NCBI RefSeq assembly: GCF_947253065.1
Contig: NZ_CAMXWS010000001.1
Coordinates: forward strand, 109,857-173,856
DNA from: an uncultured Corynebacterium sp.
GTDB taxonomy: Bacteria > Actinomycetota > Actinomycetes > Mycobacteriales > Mycobacteriaceae
Reading direction: 5' to 3'
DNA length: 64,000 nucleotides
Shown here: positions 17,325-26,250 of the stretch, one piece after another
Layout of the letters: each line of letters begins with the position of its first letter
Numbering within the stretch: position 1 is the stretch's first letter
Position numbers and translations under genes: made by a program
Notes under the pieces: generated by a model
The model's database searches: none
What the model was told of the DNA's origin: nothing
Seen by the model: only the letters and a program-made list of their open reading frames with translations

Positions 17325-19988
17325 ATGTGCTGCTTCGTCCCAGTTGGTGCCGGTGCCTGCAGAAACTTCGAGGGGCACGCGCAGGCTGATCGCACGGTCC
17401 ATTTCAGATTCGACGATGGACCGGACTTCTTCAAGCTCGCCGGGGGCGACTTCGACGACGAGTTCGTCGTGAACTTGGAGGAGGACGCGGGATTTAAGGG
17501 ATGTGTTGTTAAGCGCGGCGTCGACGCGGATCATGGCGACCTTAATAATGTCTGCGGCCGTGCCCTGAATCGGCGCGTTGAGTGCAGCACGTTCGGCATT
17601 CTCACGGGCGACGCGATTGTCGGAGGTGAGCTCCGGCAGGTAGCGGCGACGCCCGAAGACAGTGGATGTGTATCCGTCGCGACGTGCTTGTTCGACAACT
17701 TCGTCGAGGTAGCGCTTCACACCGCCGAAACGTTCGAAGTAGGATTCCATAATCTTCTTCGCTTCACCGGCGGGAATACCCAGTTGGTTGGACAGGCCGA
17801 AGGCACTCAAGCCGTAAACGAGGCCGTAGCTCATGGCCTTGACGCGGCGACGCAGCTCGGGGGTGACTTCGTCGATAGGTACGTCGAAAACGCGTGAGCC
17901 GACGAAGTTGTGCAGGTCCTCCCCTGCTTTGTATGCCTCGATGAGTCCGGGGTCTTCGGAAAGGTGTGCCATGACGCGCATCTCAATCTGCGAGTAGTCG
18001 GCGGTAAGCAGGCAGTCAAAACCTTCGCCGACTGTGAATGCGGAGCGGATGCGGCGTCCTGCTTCAGTGCGCACCGGAATGTTCTGCAGGTTCGGCTCAG
18101 TGGAGCTGAGACGACCGGTGGATGCGACGGTCTGGTTGAAGGTGGTGTGAATCCGACCGTCGTCGTGGACAGTCTTGATCAGCCCTTCAATGGTGGTCTT
18201 GAGCTTTTGCCATTCGCGGTGCGCGAGCAGCTGGTCCAAGAATGGGTGCGGGTTCTTCGCGGCAAGGGCTTCGATTTCCTTCGCGGCGGTGGAATAGCCG
18301 GTCTTGGTTTTCTTCGTCTTTGGCAGCTCGAGCTTGTCGAAGAGGACGACGGAGAGCTGTTTGGGGGACGAGAGGTTGAGGTCGGGTTCGTCGACAAGCG
18401 TGCGGGCCGTGTTTTCTGCGTCGGCGACCTTTTCCGCAATTTCGGAAAGCTGTGCTTGAAGCACGTCCAAATCGACAGCGATGCCGACGTCTTCCATTTT
18501 CGCGAGGATGGTCACAAGTGGCAGTTCGAGGTCGGCGTAGAGCTCATACGAGTCAATCTCGCGGAGGTCTTCGCTCAAGGCTGCGGAGAGCTCGAGGATG
18601 GCGAGGGCGGAGTCGAGGTCGGCGGTATCGTCGTCAAGCAGGCTCAGCTGGTCGCTGTTCGTGGTGAGCTGACGCTGTAGGTGACGCTGGTAGACATCAG
18701 CAAGATCGTATGTGCGCTGGCCAGGGCGCAATAGGTATGCGGCAATGGCGGTGTCGTGCGCGATGCCGTTCAGCGTGATTCCGCGGCCACGCAGCATGTG
18801 CCATGCGGCTTTCGCGCTGTGCAGGTACTTCGGGGAGTCAGATTCAAGCCATGTCTTCAGCGCGGTGTCTTCAGAGGGTGTGAGGTCGCTCAGTTGCTTG
18901 GCTACACCGTGGCGCTGCTTATCGACGACCCCCACTGCCCATGCGTCCCCACCCGCCGGCGTGGCGTCGCCCTGGATGAACACGGCAAGGCCTTGCCCCT
19001 CGCGGGCTTTAAGCCATGCATCGAGCGGTTCGTCCTCGACGGTGAGTTCCGGAAGTTCTTCTGCTGCTGTCTCGGGCGCTGCGCCATCGGTAGGCACTGC
19101 TGCGAGGACGCGCTCACGCAGGTTGACGCCAAATTCGAGGTCATCGAAAGCTGTCGCTACCGCGTTGACGTCGGCGGGCTTGAGCTCGAGTTCATCCGGC
19201 CCGACGGGCAGCTCAAGGTCGCGCACCATTTGGGTGAGTTCACGGTTGAGCTGGACTTGCTCGATGCGTTCGCGGAAGTTGTCGCCGGCCTTGCCCTTGA
19301 TCTCGTCGGCGTGCTCGATCAGGCTATTCAAGTCGCCATACTGGACAATCCACTTCGTGGCGGTCTTCTCCCCCACACCTGGGATATTCGGAAGGTTGTC
19401 GGACGGGTCGCCACGCAACGCCGCGAAGTCCGGGTATTGGGCTGGGGTGAGTCCGTATTTCTTCTCCACTTCCTCCGGAGTGAAGCGGGTAAGCGTGGAC
19501 ACCCCGCGCGTGGGGTACAGCACGGTCACCTTGTCATTGACCAGCTGCAGATAATCACGGTCACCAGTGACGATGACGACTTCATAATCATCCTGAGCCT
19601 GCGTGGTCAGCGTAGCCAGGATGTCGTCTGCTTCGTAGTTCTCCTTGGTCAAGGTGATAATGCTCAGATCCCCCAGCACGTCCTGGATGATCGGCACCTG
19701 GCCCTTGAACTCCTCCGGTGCTGCCGCACGCTGCGCCTTGTACTCCGGGAAACGCTCGGTGCGGAACGTCTGCCGCCCAATATCGAAAGCCACCGCGACG
19801 TGGGTGGGCTGCTCATCAGCGAGAATATTGGAGAACATCGACAAGAAGCCGTACACCGCATTCGTGTGCTGGCCGCCGGAGGTGGAGAAATTCTCCGCCG
19901 GCAGAGCGTAGAAGGCACGGAAGGCCATCGAGTGGCCGTCGATAAGCAGCAGGCGTTTCTTTGCAGAGGAATTATCAGCGGAAGTCAC
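17322..19988 (-). CDS. polA: DNA polymerase I
   Basis: An 888-residue family A polymerase for gap filling, repair and Okazaki-fragment processing. The N-terminal 5'-nuclease domain (residues about 10-310) starts LLLIDGHSMAFRAFYALP and retains the acidic metal ligands (VAFDIGRQTFR, EADDILATL, VTGDRDYLQL). The middle 3'-5' exonuclease-like domain (about 320-500) lacks the first D-x-E pair: the matching strand reads AVFIQGD, so proofreading is probably lost, as in mycobacterial PolA. The polymerase domain has motif A DYSQIEMRVMAHLS, motif B RRRVKAMSYGLVYG and motif C QVHDELVVEV near the end. The start is GTG at 19988, eight bases after TAGAGT (19997-20002), which suits a leaderless mRNA. Two 10-mer copies lie in the gene, at 18918-18927 and 19937-19946. 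Confidence 0.97.
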   Translation of the reverse strand: MTSADNSSAKKRLLLIDGHSMAFRAFYALPAENFSTSGGQHTNAVYGFLSMFSNILADEQPTHVAVAFDIGRQTFRTERFPEYKAQRAAAPEEFKGQVPIIQDVLGDLSIITLTKENYEADDILATLTTQAQDDYEVVIVTGDRDYLQLVNDKVTVLYPTRGVSTLTRFTPEEVEKKYGLTPAQYPDFAALRGDPSDNLPNIPGVGEKTATKWIVQYGDLNSLIEHADEIKGKAGDNFRERIEQVQLNRELTQMVRDLELPVGPDELELKPADVNAVATAFDDLEFGVNLRERVLAAVPTDGAAPETAAEELPELTVEDEPLDAWLKAREGQGLAVFIQGDATPAGGDAWAVGVVDKQRHGVAKQLSDLTPSEDTALKTWLESDSPKYLHSAKAAWHMLRGRGITLNGIAHDTAIAAYLLRPGQRTYDLADVYQRHLQRQLTTNSDQLSLLDDDTADLDSALAILELSAALSEDLREIDSYELYADLELPLVTILAKMEDVGIAVDLDVLQAQLSEIAEKVADAENTARTLVDEPDLNLSSPKQLSVVLFDKLELPKTKKTKTGYSTAAKEIEALAAKNPHPFLDQLLAHREWQKLKTTIEGLIKTVHDDGRIHTTFNQTVASTGRLSSTEPNLQNIPVRTEAGRRIRSAFTVGEGFDCLLTADYSQIEMRVMAHLSEDPGLIEAYKAGEDLHNFVGSRVFDVPIDEVTPELRRRVKAMSYGLVYGLSAFGLSNQLGIPAGEAKKIMESYFERFGGVKRYLDEVVEQARRDGYTSTVFGRRRYLPELTSDNRVARENAERAALNAPIQGTAADIIKVAMIRVDAALNNTSLKSRVLLQVHDELVVEVAPGELEEVRSIVESEMDRAISLRVPLEVSAGTGTNWDEAAH

Positions 19989-20093
19989 GCTGTCCCACTC
20001 TACCGTTCACCGCATTGCCTCCGGCACCGCATTGAGAAACAGGAAAAGCCCTGGCACACCGCATAAAAGCAGCGTGTCAAGGCTTTCGCATCG

Positions 20094-20167
20094 TGCCCCA
20101 GGTGAGACTCGAACTCACACTGGACGGGTTTTGAATCCGTTGCCTCTGCCAATTGGGCTACTGGGGC
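20094..20167 (-). tRNA. tRNA with anticodon CAA (Leu by anticodon; short variable loop)
   Basis: A 74-nt cloverleaf on the minus strand: acceptor GCCCCAG/CTGGGGC, D-arm with TTGG loop, anticodon stem ACGG/CCGT, seven-base loop TTCAAAA, five-base variable region CCAGT, T-arm GTGAG-TTCGAGT-CTCAC and discriminator A. The anticodon read from the loop is CAA, which decodes UUG (leucine). The bottom anticodon pair is an A-C mismatch. True leucine tRNAs normally have a long class II variable arm; this one is class I in shape. The CCA end is not encoded. It lies 106 bases upstream of polA on the same strand. Confidence 0.8.
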
Positions 20168-20234
20168 GCGCTTTGGAAAGAATAGCGCACTGCTGCCCTG
20201 GGACTGAAATCAGGAACCCCCAAAACAGGCATTA

Positions 20235-20262
20235 CATAGGTTGGATATATAGTTCCCCTATG
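20235..20262 (+). promoter_or_regulatory. MarR-gene promoter with inverted-repeat operator candidate
   Basis: A perfect inverted repeat CATAGG (20235-20240) / CCTATG (20257-20262), separated by 16 bases, brackets TATAGT (20248-20253), a -10 box six bases before the ATG at 20260. The right arm contains the start codon. The layout fits a leaderless, self-repressed marR-type gene. Confidence 0.45.
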
Positions 20263-20712
20263 CATTCTGATGAGACGCTATCTCAGCTTGCCATCGACTT
20301 GGTCGCGGCAGGAACCCATTTCTCCCGCGCGACTTTTCGGGCTGCGGGCAGCGAGTTGTCGTATGTTTCTCTTCGCGTTTTGGCTGCGCTACAGCGTGAA
20401 CCCGGACTACGCGTGGGGGAACTTGCACAACGCGAAGGCATCGCCCAGCCGTCGATGAGCCAGGCGGTCAAGAGGCTAGTCGGCGAGGGGCTCGTGTCAC
20501 GAACGCCTTCGCTTGACGACGCCCGCGCCTCCGAGCTCACCATCACCGACGCCGGTTGTGACGTTGTCAGCGCTTTCCGTACAGCATCGGTGCGCGAACT
20601 TGTACCGGTATTCCACGACCTCTCCCCCGGCGATATTGAGACCCTCATTCGAGCGGCTGAGATTCTCCCTTCTCTTTCAGAACGGCTCCGCGAAAACCAT
20701 AAAGACGACTAG
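20260..20712 (+). CDS. MarR-family transcriptional regulator
   Basis: A 150-residue winged-helix regulator. The recognition region reads LRVGELAQREGIAQPSMSQAVKRL (about residues 57-80), followed by the wing GLVSRTPSLDDARASELTITDAG. Flanking helices would form the dimer interface. The frame is open further upstream through the tRNA gene, but the ATG at 20260 is the start because it directly follows a -10 box and gives the normal family length. It precedes an MFS transporter by 17 bases, with AGGAGG between them, so the pair is probably one operon controlled by the MarR protein, as in many drug-efflux systems. The inducing compound is not known. Confidence 0.9.
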   Translation: MHSDETLSQLAIDLVAAGTHFSRATFRAAGSELSYVSLRVLAALQREPGLRVGELAQREGIAQPSMSQAVKRLVGEGLVSRTPSLDDARASELTITDAGCDVVSAFRTASVRELVPVFHDLSPGDIETLIRAAEILPSLSERLRENHKDD

Positions 20713-20729
20713 AAGTCAGGAGGAATTGA

Positions 20730-21926
20730 ATGACTGAAAGCACTTCAGAGAGCTTCTTCAAACAACCAATCGCTGTGTGGGCAATTGCATTTGCCTGCGC
20801 GGTGTCTTTCATGGGCATTGGCTTAGTCGACCCGATTCTTCCGGCAATCAGTCGTGACCTGGATGCATCGCCAACCCAGACAATGCTGCTGTTCACCAGT
20901 TATCTGCTCATCACCGCTGTGGCGATGTTCTTTAGTTCCTTTATTTCTTCGCGCATTGGTGTGAAACGCACATTGCTTACAGGACTGGCACTCATCGTTA
21001 TCTTCGCGTTCTGCTCAGGAGCAGCTGGGTCAGTCGATGCGATCATCGGCTTCCGTGCTGGCTGGGGTTTGGGTAACGCTCTGTTCATTTCCACCGCACT
21101 TGCTGCAATTGTGGGGGCGGCAGCAGGGGGCACAAGCCAGGCCATCATTCTCTACGAAGCAGCAATGGGCATCGGCATGGCTGTTGGGCCATTGCTCGGC
21201 GGTCTGTTGGGAGAAATCAGCTGGCGTGGCCCGTTCTACGGCACGGCAGCACTCATGGCGATTGGTTTCCTTGCCATCGCAGTCCTGCTTCGCAAACCGG
21301 CAAGCAAGCCAGAACCGGTATCGTTCACCGCTGGTTTCGAAGCCCTGCGCGAACCGGCTCTACTCACGCTTGGAGCAGTCGCGTTCTTCTATAACTACGG
21401 CTTTTTCACACTGCTGGCCTATTCCCCATATCCCATCGATGAAGCCGCTGCTGCAGCTGGACGCCCTTTCGGCGCGACCGAACTCGGATGGGTGTTCTTC
21501 GGTTGGGGTCTGGCACTCGCACTGTCTTCGGTATTTTTGGCACCCCGGCTCACAAAGAGCTTCAAGCTCTTCCCCGTGGTTTGCTCAGTGCTTGCCGGAT
21601 TCGCTGTGTTGCTCACTGTCCTCGGCTTCACGGTTGAGCATCTGACTACGCTCATCGTGCTCGTCATCATCGCTGGTGTTTTCATCGGTGTTTTCAATAC
21701 CGTTCTCACTGAAGCAGTGATGGAAGCCACCGATCTGCCACGCAATGTCGCTTCCTCAACCTATTCCGGTTTGCGCTTCCTTGGCGGTGCTGTGGCCCCT
21801 GCAGTCTCCGGATCTTTGGCAACAGCATTTGGCGTCGGGGTGCCCTATTGGGCAGGAGCAGCAGCGCTCATTGTCTCGCTGCTCCTACTCTTCTGTGGCC
21901 GAAAGACCTTGACCAGAATTCTTTAG
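20730..21926 (+). CDS. MFS efflux transporter
   Basis: A 398-residue major facilitator superfamily protein with twelve predicted spans. The first span includes FMGIGLVDPILPAISRDL, a pattern of the DHA1 drug:H+ antiporters; the loop between spans 2 and 3 reads SSRIGVKRTLLTG, a version of MFS motif A (G-x-L-a-D-r-x-G-r-k); and span 5 has the antiporter motif C-like GIGMAVGPLLGGLLGEISWR. An exporter of a toxic compound, controlled by the adjacent MarR protein, is the most likely role. The end overlaps the convergent AgcS gene by four bases. The substrate cannot be read from the sequence. Confidence 0.92.
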   Translation: MTESTSESFFKQPIAVWAIAFACAVSFMGIGLVDPILPAISRDLDASPTQTMLLFTSYLLITAVAMFFSSFISSRIGVKRTLLTGLALIVIFAFCSGAAGSVDAIIGFRAGWGLGNALFISTALAAIVGAAAGGTSQAIILYEAAMGIGMAVGPLLGGLLGEISWRGPFYGTAALMAIGFLAIAVLLRKPASKPEPVSFTAGFEALREPALLTLGAVAFFYNYGFFTLLAYSPYPIDEAAAAAGRPFGATELGWVFFGWGLALALSSVFLAPRLTKSFKLFPVVCSVLAGFAVLLTVLGFTVEHLTTLIVLVIIAGVFIGVFNTVLTEAVMEATDLPRNVASSTYSGLRFLGGAVAPAVSGSLATAFGVGVPYWAGAAALIVSLLLLFCGRKTLTRIL

Positions 21927-23485
21927 GACTGGGGAGATTCGGGGATTGGAGCGCCGTCGATAAGCTTCGCGTCATTCCAGGTGCCCTTCGCGACCATCTC
22001 TGCCTTGCGCTCGACCCAGAAATCGGCGTTTTTGATGCCGAGGGCTTCGGGATCGAACTGCGGCTCGAGGCCGGCTTTCTTCTGGCGACGGTAATCCCAC
22101 AGGCACTTCATGGCGGGGACCTGGAGCACGAGGATGGCCAGGATATTCAGCCATGCCGTAGTACCCACACCGATATCGCCCAGTGCCCATGCGGTGCCCG
22201 GCGTGGTGGTCGCACCGACCCAGACGGAGACGAGGATGAGCACGCGCAGGAACCAGATCACGATTGTGCGGACCTGCTCGCTCTTGATCCAACGGTTGAT
22301 GTAAGTGAAGTTCACCTCAGCCATGTAGTAGTACGCGACGATTGTGGTGAACGCGAAGAACAGGATGGCCAGTGCGATGAAACTTCCGCCAAGGCCTTGG
22401 ACGTAGGAATCAAGACCGGACTGGACAAAGCCAGGGCCGACTTCGACTGAATCAGGAACAGCGCCGGTATAGCGGGCCGGACCATCTTCCGTGCCGTTCT
22501 CGTAGACGCGGTACATGTCGGTGGAAATGATGATGAATGCGGTCGCGGAGCAGACCAGAAGGGTATCCACGTAGACGGCGAAAGCCTGCACGAAGCCCTG
22601 CTTGGCTGGGTGGGAAACCTCGGCAGCCGCGGCGGACTGCGGGCCAGTACCTTGACCGGCCTCATTCGAGTAGATGCCACGCTTCACGCCCCACATGATG
22701 GCGGTGCCCAGCAGGCCGGAGAATGCAGCTTCCTTATCGAACGCGGCGCGGAAGATCAGGCCAAAGACCTCAGGGATCTGAGAAGCATTAGCAAAGAGAA
22801 TGGCGATCGCAATGACGATGTAGATGACCGCCATGAACGGAACGACCATCGTGGCAAACCATGCGATGCGCTTAACACCACCAATGACGATGATGCCCAG
22901 CAGAATCACCATGCCAGCCGCAGTCGCCCACGTAGGCACCGACCACGCGTGCTGGACCGACGTCGCCACACCATTTGCCTGGACACCAGGCAGGAAGTAC
23001 GAGGTGGCCAGAATCATCGACACCGCGAAAACAACCGCGTAGACCAATGCGAAAGGTCGCGCCTTAGTGTGGCGGTAGGCCTTCTCAATGTAGTAGGCCG
23101 GGCCACCACGGTATTCACCGGTGTCCTGGTCCTTCTCCTTGTAGATCTGTGCAAGGCAGCACTCGACATAAGAAGTAGCGGAACCGAGGAAGGCCACGAT
23201 CCACATCCAGAACACCGCGCCAGGGCCACCGAAGGCGATCGCTGTCGCAACACCTGCGATGTTGCCCACACCGACGCGGCCGGCGAGCGAGATCATGAGC
23301 GACTGGAAAGAAGAAATGCCAGCCTCAGAATCCTCGTTGGATTTGAGCTGGCGAATCATGTCCGGAAAGCAGCGGACCTGCAAGAAAAGTGTGGTGAGTG
23401 TGAAATACACACCAGCACCGAGGCATAAATAAACGAGCCAGTTCGACCAGATCGCGTCATTGACGCTATTGATGATGTCTTCCAT
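21923..23485 (-). CDS. Sodium:alanine/glycine symporter (AgcS family)
   Basis: A 520-residue sodium-coupled amino-acid symporter of the AGCS family, which imports alanine, glycine or related neutral amino acids. Family blocks are clear: GVGNIAGVATAIAFGGPGAVFWMW in the first third, GATSY-like LGSATSYVECCLAQIYKEKD, and GGPAYYIEKA. About eleven membrane spans are predicted. The ATG at 23485 gives MEDIINSVNDAIWSNWLVYL and follows GGGAG at a usual distance; a longer frame upstream adds 15 residues without support. A palindromic element lies 53 bases upstream and may be an operator. A 10-mer copy (21955-21964) falls near the C-terminus. Confidence 0.93.
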   Translation of the reverse strand: MEDIINSVNDAIWSNWLVYLCLGAGVYFTLTTLFLQVRCFPDMIRQLKSNEDSEAGISSFQSLMISLAGRVGVGNIAGVATAIAFGGPGAVFWMWIVAFLGSATSYVECCLAQIYKEKDQDTGEYRGGPAYYIEKAYRHTKARPFALVYAVVFAVSMILATSYFLPGVQANGVATSVQHAWSVPTWATAAGMVILLGIIVIGGVKRIAWFATMVVPFMAVIYIVIAIAILFANASQIPEVFGLIFRAAFDKEAAFSGLLGTAIMWGVKRGIYSNEAGQGTGPQSAAAAEVSHPAKQGFVQAFAVYVDTLLVCSATAFIIISTDMYRVYENGTEDGPARYTGAVPDSVEVGPGFVQSGLDSYVQGLGGSFIALAILFFAFTTIVAYYYMAEVNFTYINRWIKSEQVRTIVIWFLRVLILVSVWVGATTTPGTAWALGDIGVGTTAWLNILAILVLQVPAMKCLWDYRRQKKAGLEPQFDPEALGIKNADFWVERKAEMVAKGTWNDAKLIDGAPIPESPQS

Positions 23486-23537
23486 GTGGGAACTCCCTCT
23501 ATTCCGGGTGCCATCGGCCATCTGTTTCATGCATGCG

Positions 23538-23556
23538 GTGGATAATTATCATCCAC
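23538..23556. promoter_or_regulatory. Palindrome upstream of the AgcS gene
   Basis: GTGGAT (23538-23543) and ATCCAC (23551-23556) form an inverted repeat around the AT-rich spacer AATTATC. It lies 53 bases before the symporter start and about 200 before crtB. The spacer resembles a -10 region, so a repressor bound here could block transcription. The bound protein is unknown. Confidence 0.4.
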
Positions 23557-23759
23557 TGCCATGGGCCCAGATTGACGGAATGTACTGCTAGACGCACCAT
23601 CACTCATCAACGATAAGTTTGGTTGCCCTGAATATACTCCTTGGAAGGACACAACTTTCGCGTTTCAGGAAATTTTCTTGCTGGGACTTTCAGCTGAATC
23701 GAAGCACCAATCCACGGACATGGCTGGTTGGTTCGTGCCCAACAGGGCAGATTAGGGTG

Positions 23760-24635
23760 GTGAGCGTGACACCGCGGACGAAACACTGGCTGCGGCGGTA
23801 CGACCAGATGTGTGATGCCGCCGCTGGCACGGTCATCGGCGAATATTCAACGAGCTTCAGCCTCGCGACAAAGCTTCTACCTACGCGTGAGCGCCGGGAT
23901 ATTCGCAATCTTTATGCAGTGGTGCGCATCGCCGATGAGATCGTCGACGGCACAGCCACTGAAGCTTCCGTGACAACACCGCAGGACGTTTTAGACGCAT
24001 ACGAAAAGCAAGTCCTTAATGCACCTGAGATTCGGTTCCACACCGATCCAATCATGCACGCCTACGCGGCGACTGCGCGCCGGTGTGGATTTGCAGCCGA
24101 GCACATTCGAGCATTTTTCGCCTCCATGCGCCGTGATCTCCACCAGAACGATTATTCGCACCGGGATTTGGACGCTTATGTATATGGTTCGGCTGAAGTG
24201 ATCGGCCTTCTTTGTCTCAATGTTTTTCTGGCAGACCGACACATTTCTGATGCTGAGCGTGCAGAAATGGAAAGCGGAGCGCGTCGTTTGGGAGCCGCTT
24301 TCCAGAAGGTGAATTTCCTGCGTGATCTGGAAGAAGACACAGCAGAGCTCGGGCGGTCGTATTTCCAGTCTTATGGCGCGATCAACGAGACGACAAAGCA
24401 AGAAGTTGTAGACGAGATCCGCGATGACCTCGCCGCAGCTGAAAAGGCAATCTGGCTCCTGCCTTTTCAGGTGCGCGCTGCGGTACTTGCCGCGAAGAAT
24501 CTCTTTGGTGAATTGACGGAAATGATCGCTGAGACACCAGCAGAAGAATTGGTGCGCACTCGCGTCAGCGTGCCCGCCCATCGGAAGGCAGTGCTCACTG
24601 TTCAAGCAGTCGCACAAGCCACGGGGAGAAGATGA
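23760..24635 (+). CDS. crtB: Phytoene/squalene synthase family protein (CrtB)
   Basis: A head-to-head prenyl transferase of 291 residues that would condense two GGPP to phytoene, or two FPP to a C30 product. The first Asp-rich motif is VRIADEIVDG (D-x-x-x-D) and the second NFLRDLEEDTAELGR; the opening YSTSFSLATKLL matches the family's substrate pocket. Several GTG codons could start it (23757, 23760, 23766). The open frame reaches 23619, but that extension looks unlike the family. Its TGA stop overlaps the crtI ATG by four bases. No crtE-type synthase is next to it, so the prenyl donor is made elsewhere. Confidence 0.9.
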   Translation: MSVTPRTKHWLRRYDQMCDAAAGTVIGEYSTSFSLATKLLPTRERRDIRNLYAVVRIADEIVDGTATEASVTTPQDVLDAYEKQVLNAPEIRFHTDPIMHAYAATARRCGFAAEHIRAFFASMRRDLHQNDYSHRDLDAYVYGSAEVIGLLCLNVFLADRHISDAERAEMESGARRLGAAFQKVNFLRDLEEDTAELGRSYFQSYGAINETTKQEVVDEIRDDLAAAEKAIWLLPFQVRAAVLAAKNLFGELTEMIAETPAEELVRTRVSVPAHRKAVLTVQAVAQATGRR

Positions 24636-26209
24636 ACATGAAGCAACAGAACTCACGCACCGCACTCGTGATCGGTGCGGGTGCTGCCGGGCTGGCCACC
24701 GCTGCTCTTTTGGGGCGTGAGGGCTACGCAGTCACAGTCGTCGACCGCATCGACCAAATCGGTGGTCGCGCGGGTGAACTCGTCGTTGACGGATTCCGCT
24801 TCGACACCGGCCCCTCGTGGTATCTCATGCCGGATGCCTTCGACCATTTCTTCGCGCTCTTTGGCAAACGCACCGAGGACATGCTTGAGCTCGTGGACCT
24901 CTCCCCCGCCTACCGGCTGTTCCCGGAGGGGCACGAGCTTGTCGACGTCCCGTCCAACCCCACCGCAGCAGTCTCCCTCTTCGAATCAATTGAGCCCGGC
25001 GCTGGAAAGCAGTTGGAGCAGTACCTTTCTAGCGCCGGTGAGACTTATGAGTTCGCGGTCAAGTATTTCCTTTACACCACGTTTTCTTCCCCACGGGCTT
25101 TCTTTGTTCCGGAGATTCGTGCCAATTACGGCAAATTGCTGAAGATGTTGACGGTGGGGTTGGAACGGTTCGTCGATAAGCGATTTGTTGATGTGCGCTT
25201 GCGGCAAATGCTGTCTTACCCGGCAGTGTTCTTGTCTTCGCACCCGGCGCATACCCCGGCGTTGTACCACCTGCTGAGTCATACGGATTTAGTGCAGGGA
25301 GTGAAATATCCGCAGGGCGGGTTTACCGCGGTGATGCGTGCGCTGGAAACGGTCGCCCGTGAACAGGGTGCTGAGTTTGAGCTCGGCACTGAGGTCACGC
25401 AAATCTGCACGCGCGATGGGCATGCGACTGGTGTGAAGGTACGTCGGTCCGATGGAACTGACGATGTGTTGGCTGCAGACATCGTGGTCTCTACTGCGGA
25501 CCTGCAGTTCACTGAGACTCAATTGCTTGCGCCTGAAGAGCGTACGTACGACGAAAGCTATTTCACGCGCCGTAATCCGGGCTTGAGCTGTGTGCTGGTC
25601 ATGCTGGGCGTCGAAGACAAACTCCCGGAGCTCAAACACCACAATCTGCTGTTCAGCAAGGATTGGTCGGAAGATTTTGATGCTGTTTTCGATGGTCCTT
25701 TAGACGCACGCCCGCTGGGTGCTTCCCGCTCCATCTATATTTCGAAGCCTTCGGCGACCGATCCTTCCGTCGCCCCTGATGGGGATGAGAATCTCTTCGT
25801 GCTGGTACCTACGCCTGCTGATCCCGACCTTGGGCATGGAGATGCGTATTTCGCGTCCGCTAGTCAACGCGTGGATGCCATCGCTGATGCAGCCATTGAA
25901 CAGATCGCTGCGTGGTGCGATGTCCCTGACCTGAAGGACCGGATCCGCGTTCGCCGCACGCTCGGGCCTGAAGATTTTGCCACGCGCTACAACTCCTGGT
26001 CGGGTGGGGCGATTGGTCCAGCCCATACCTTGCGGCAGTCAGCTTTCCTGCGTGGACGCAACACTTCGAAGAAGGTGGACAACCTGCTATACGCGGGCGG
26101 GACCACACTGCCCGGTGTCGGCGTGCCCATGTGCTTGATCTCCGCAGAGAACGTGATCAAGCGTTTACGGCAGGACACCTCTGCCGGTCCACTGCCAGAA
26201 ACACTGTGA
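24632..26209 (+). CDS. crtI: Phytoene desaturase (CrtI)
   Basis: A 525-residue FAD-dependent carotenoid desaturase. The N-terminus has the dinucleotide-binding pattern VIGAGAAGLATAALLGREGY followed by VVDR and IGGRAG. The C-terminus carries the second FAD-binding signature LLYAGGTTLPGVGVPMCLISA, the most specific feature of CrtI. It acts at the membrane on the CrtB product, introducing double bases of conjugation to give coloured carotenoids. It is translationally coupled to crtB (ATGA). No cyclase, ketolase or elongase follows, so the end product may be an acyclic carotenoid or be modified by enzymes encoded elsewhere. A 10-mer copy (25171-25180) encodes Val-Asp-Lys. Confidence 0.94.
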   Translation: MNMKQQNSRTALVIGAGAAGLATAALLGREGYAVTVVDRIDQIGGRAGELVVDGFRFDTGPSWYLMPDAFDHFFALFGKRTEDMLELVDLSPAYRLFPEGHELVDVPSNPTAAVSLFESIEPGAGKQLEQYLSSAGETYEFAVKYFLYTTFSSPRAFFVPEIRANYGKLLKMLTVGLERFVDKRFVDVRLRQMLSYPAVFLSSHPAHTPALYHLLSHTDLVQGVKYPQGGFTAVMRALETVAREQGAEFELGTEVTQICTRDGHATGVKVRRSDGTDDVLAADIVVSTADLQFTETQLLAPEERTYDESYFTRRNPGLSCVLVMLGVEDKLPELKHHNLLFSKDWSEDFDAVFDGPLDARPLGASRSIYISKPSATDPSVAPDGDENLFVLVPTPADPDLGHGDAYFASASQRVDAIADAAIEQIAAWCDVPDLKDRIRVRRTLGPEDFATRYNSWSGGAIGPAHTLRQSAFLRGRNTSKKVDNLLYAGGTTLPGVGVPMCLISAENVIKRLRQDTSAGPLPETL

Positions 26210-26235
26210 GCCTGGTGAATTAACAGCAGGCTCAC
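26206..26235. terminator. Bidirectional terminator between crtI and the cutinase-family gene
   Basis: Arms GTGAGCCTG (26206-26214) and CAGGCTCAC (26227-26235) form a 9-bp hairpin with a 12-base loop, starting within the crtI stop codon and ending 16 bases before the end of the convergent gene. No clear T-tract follows on either strand. Confidence 0.5.
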
Positions 26236-26250
26236 ATCAGTGCGTTTGAT

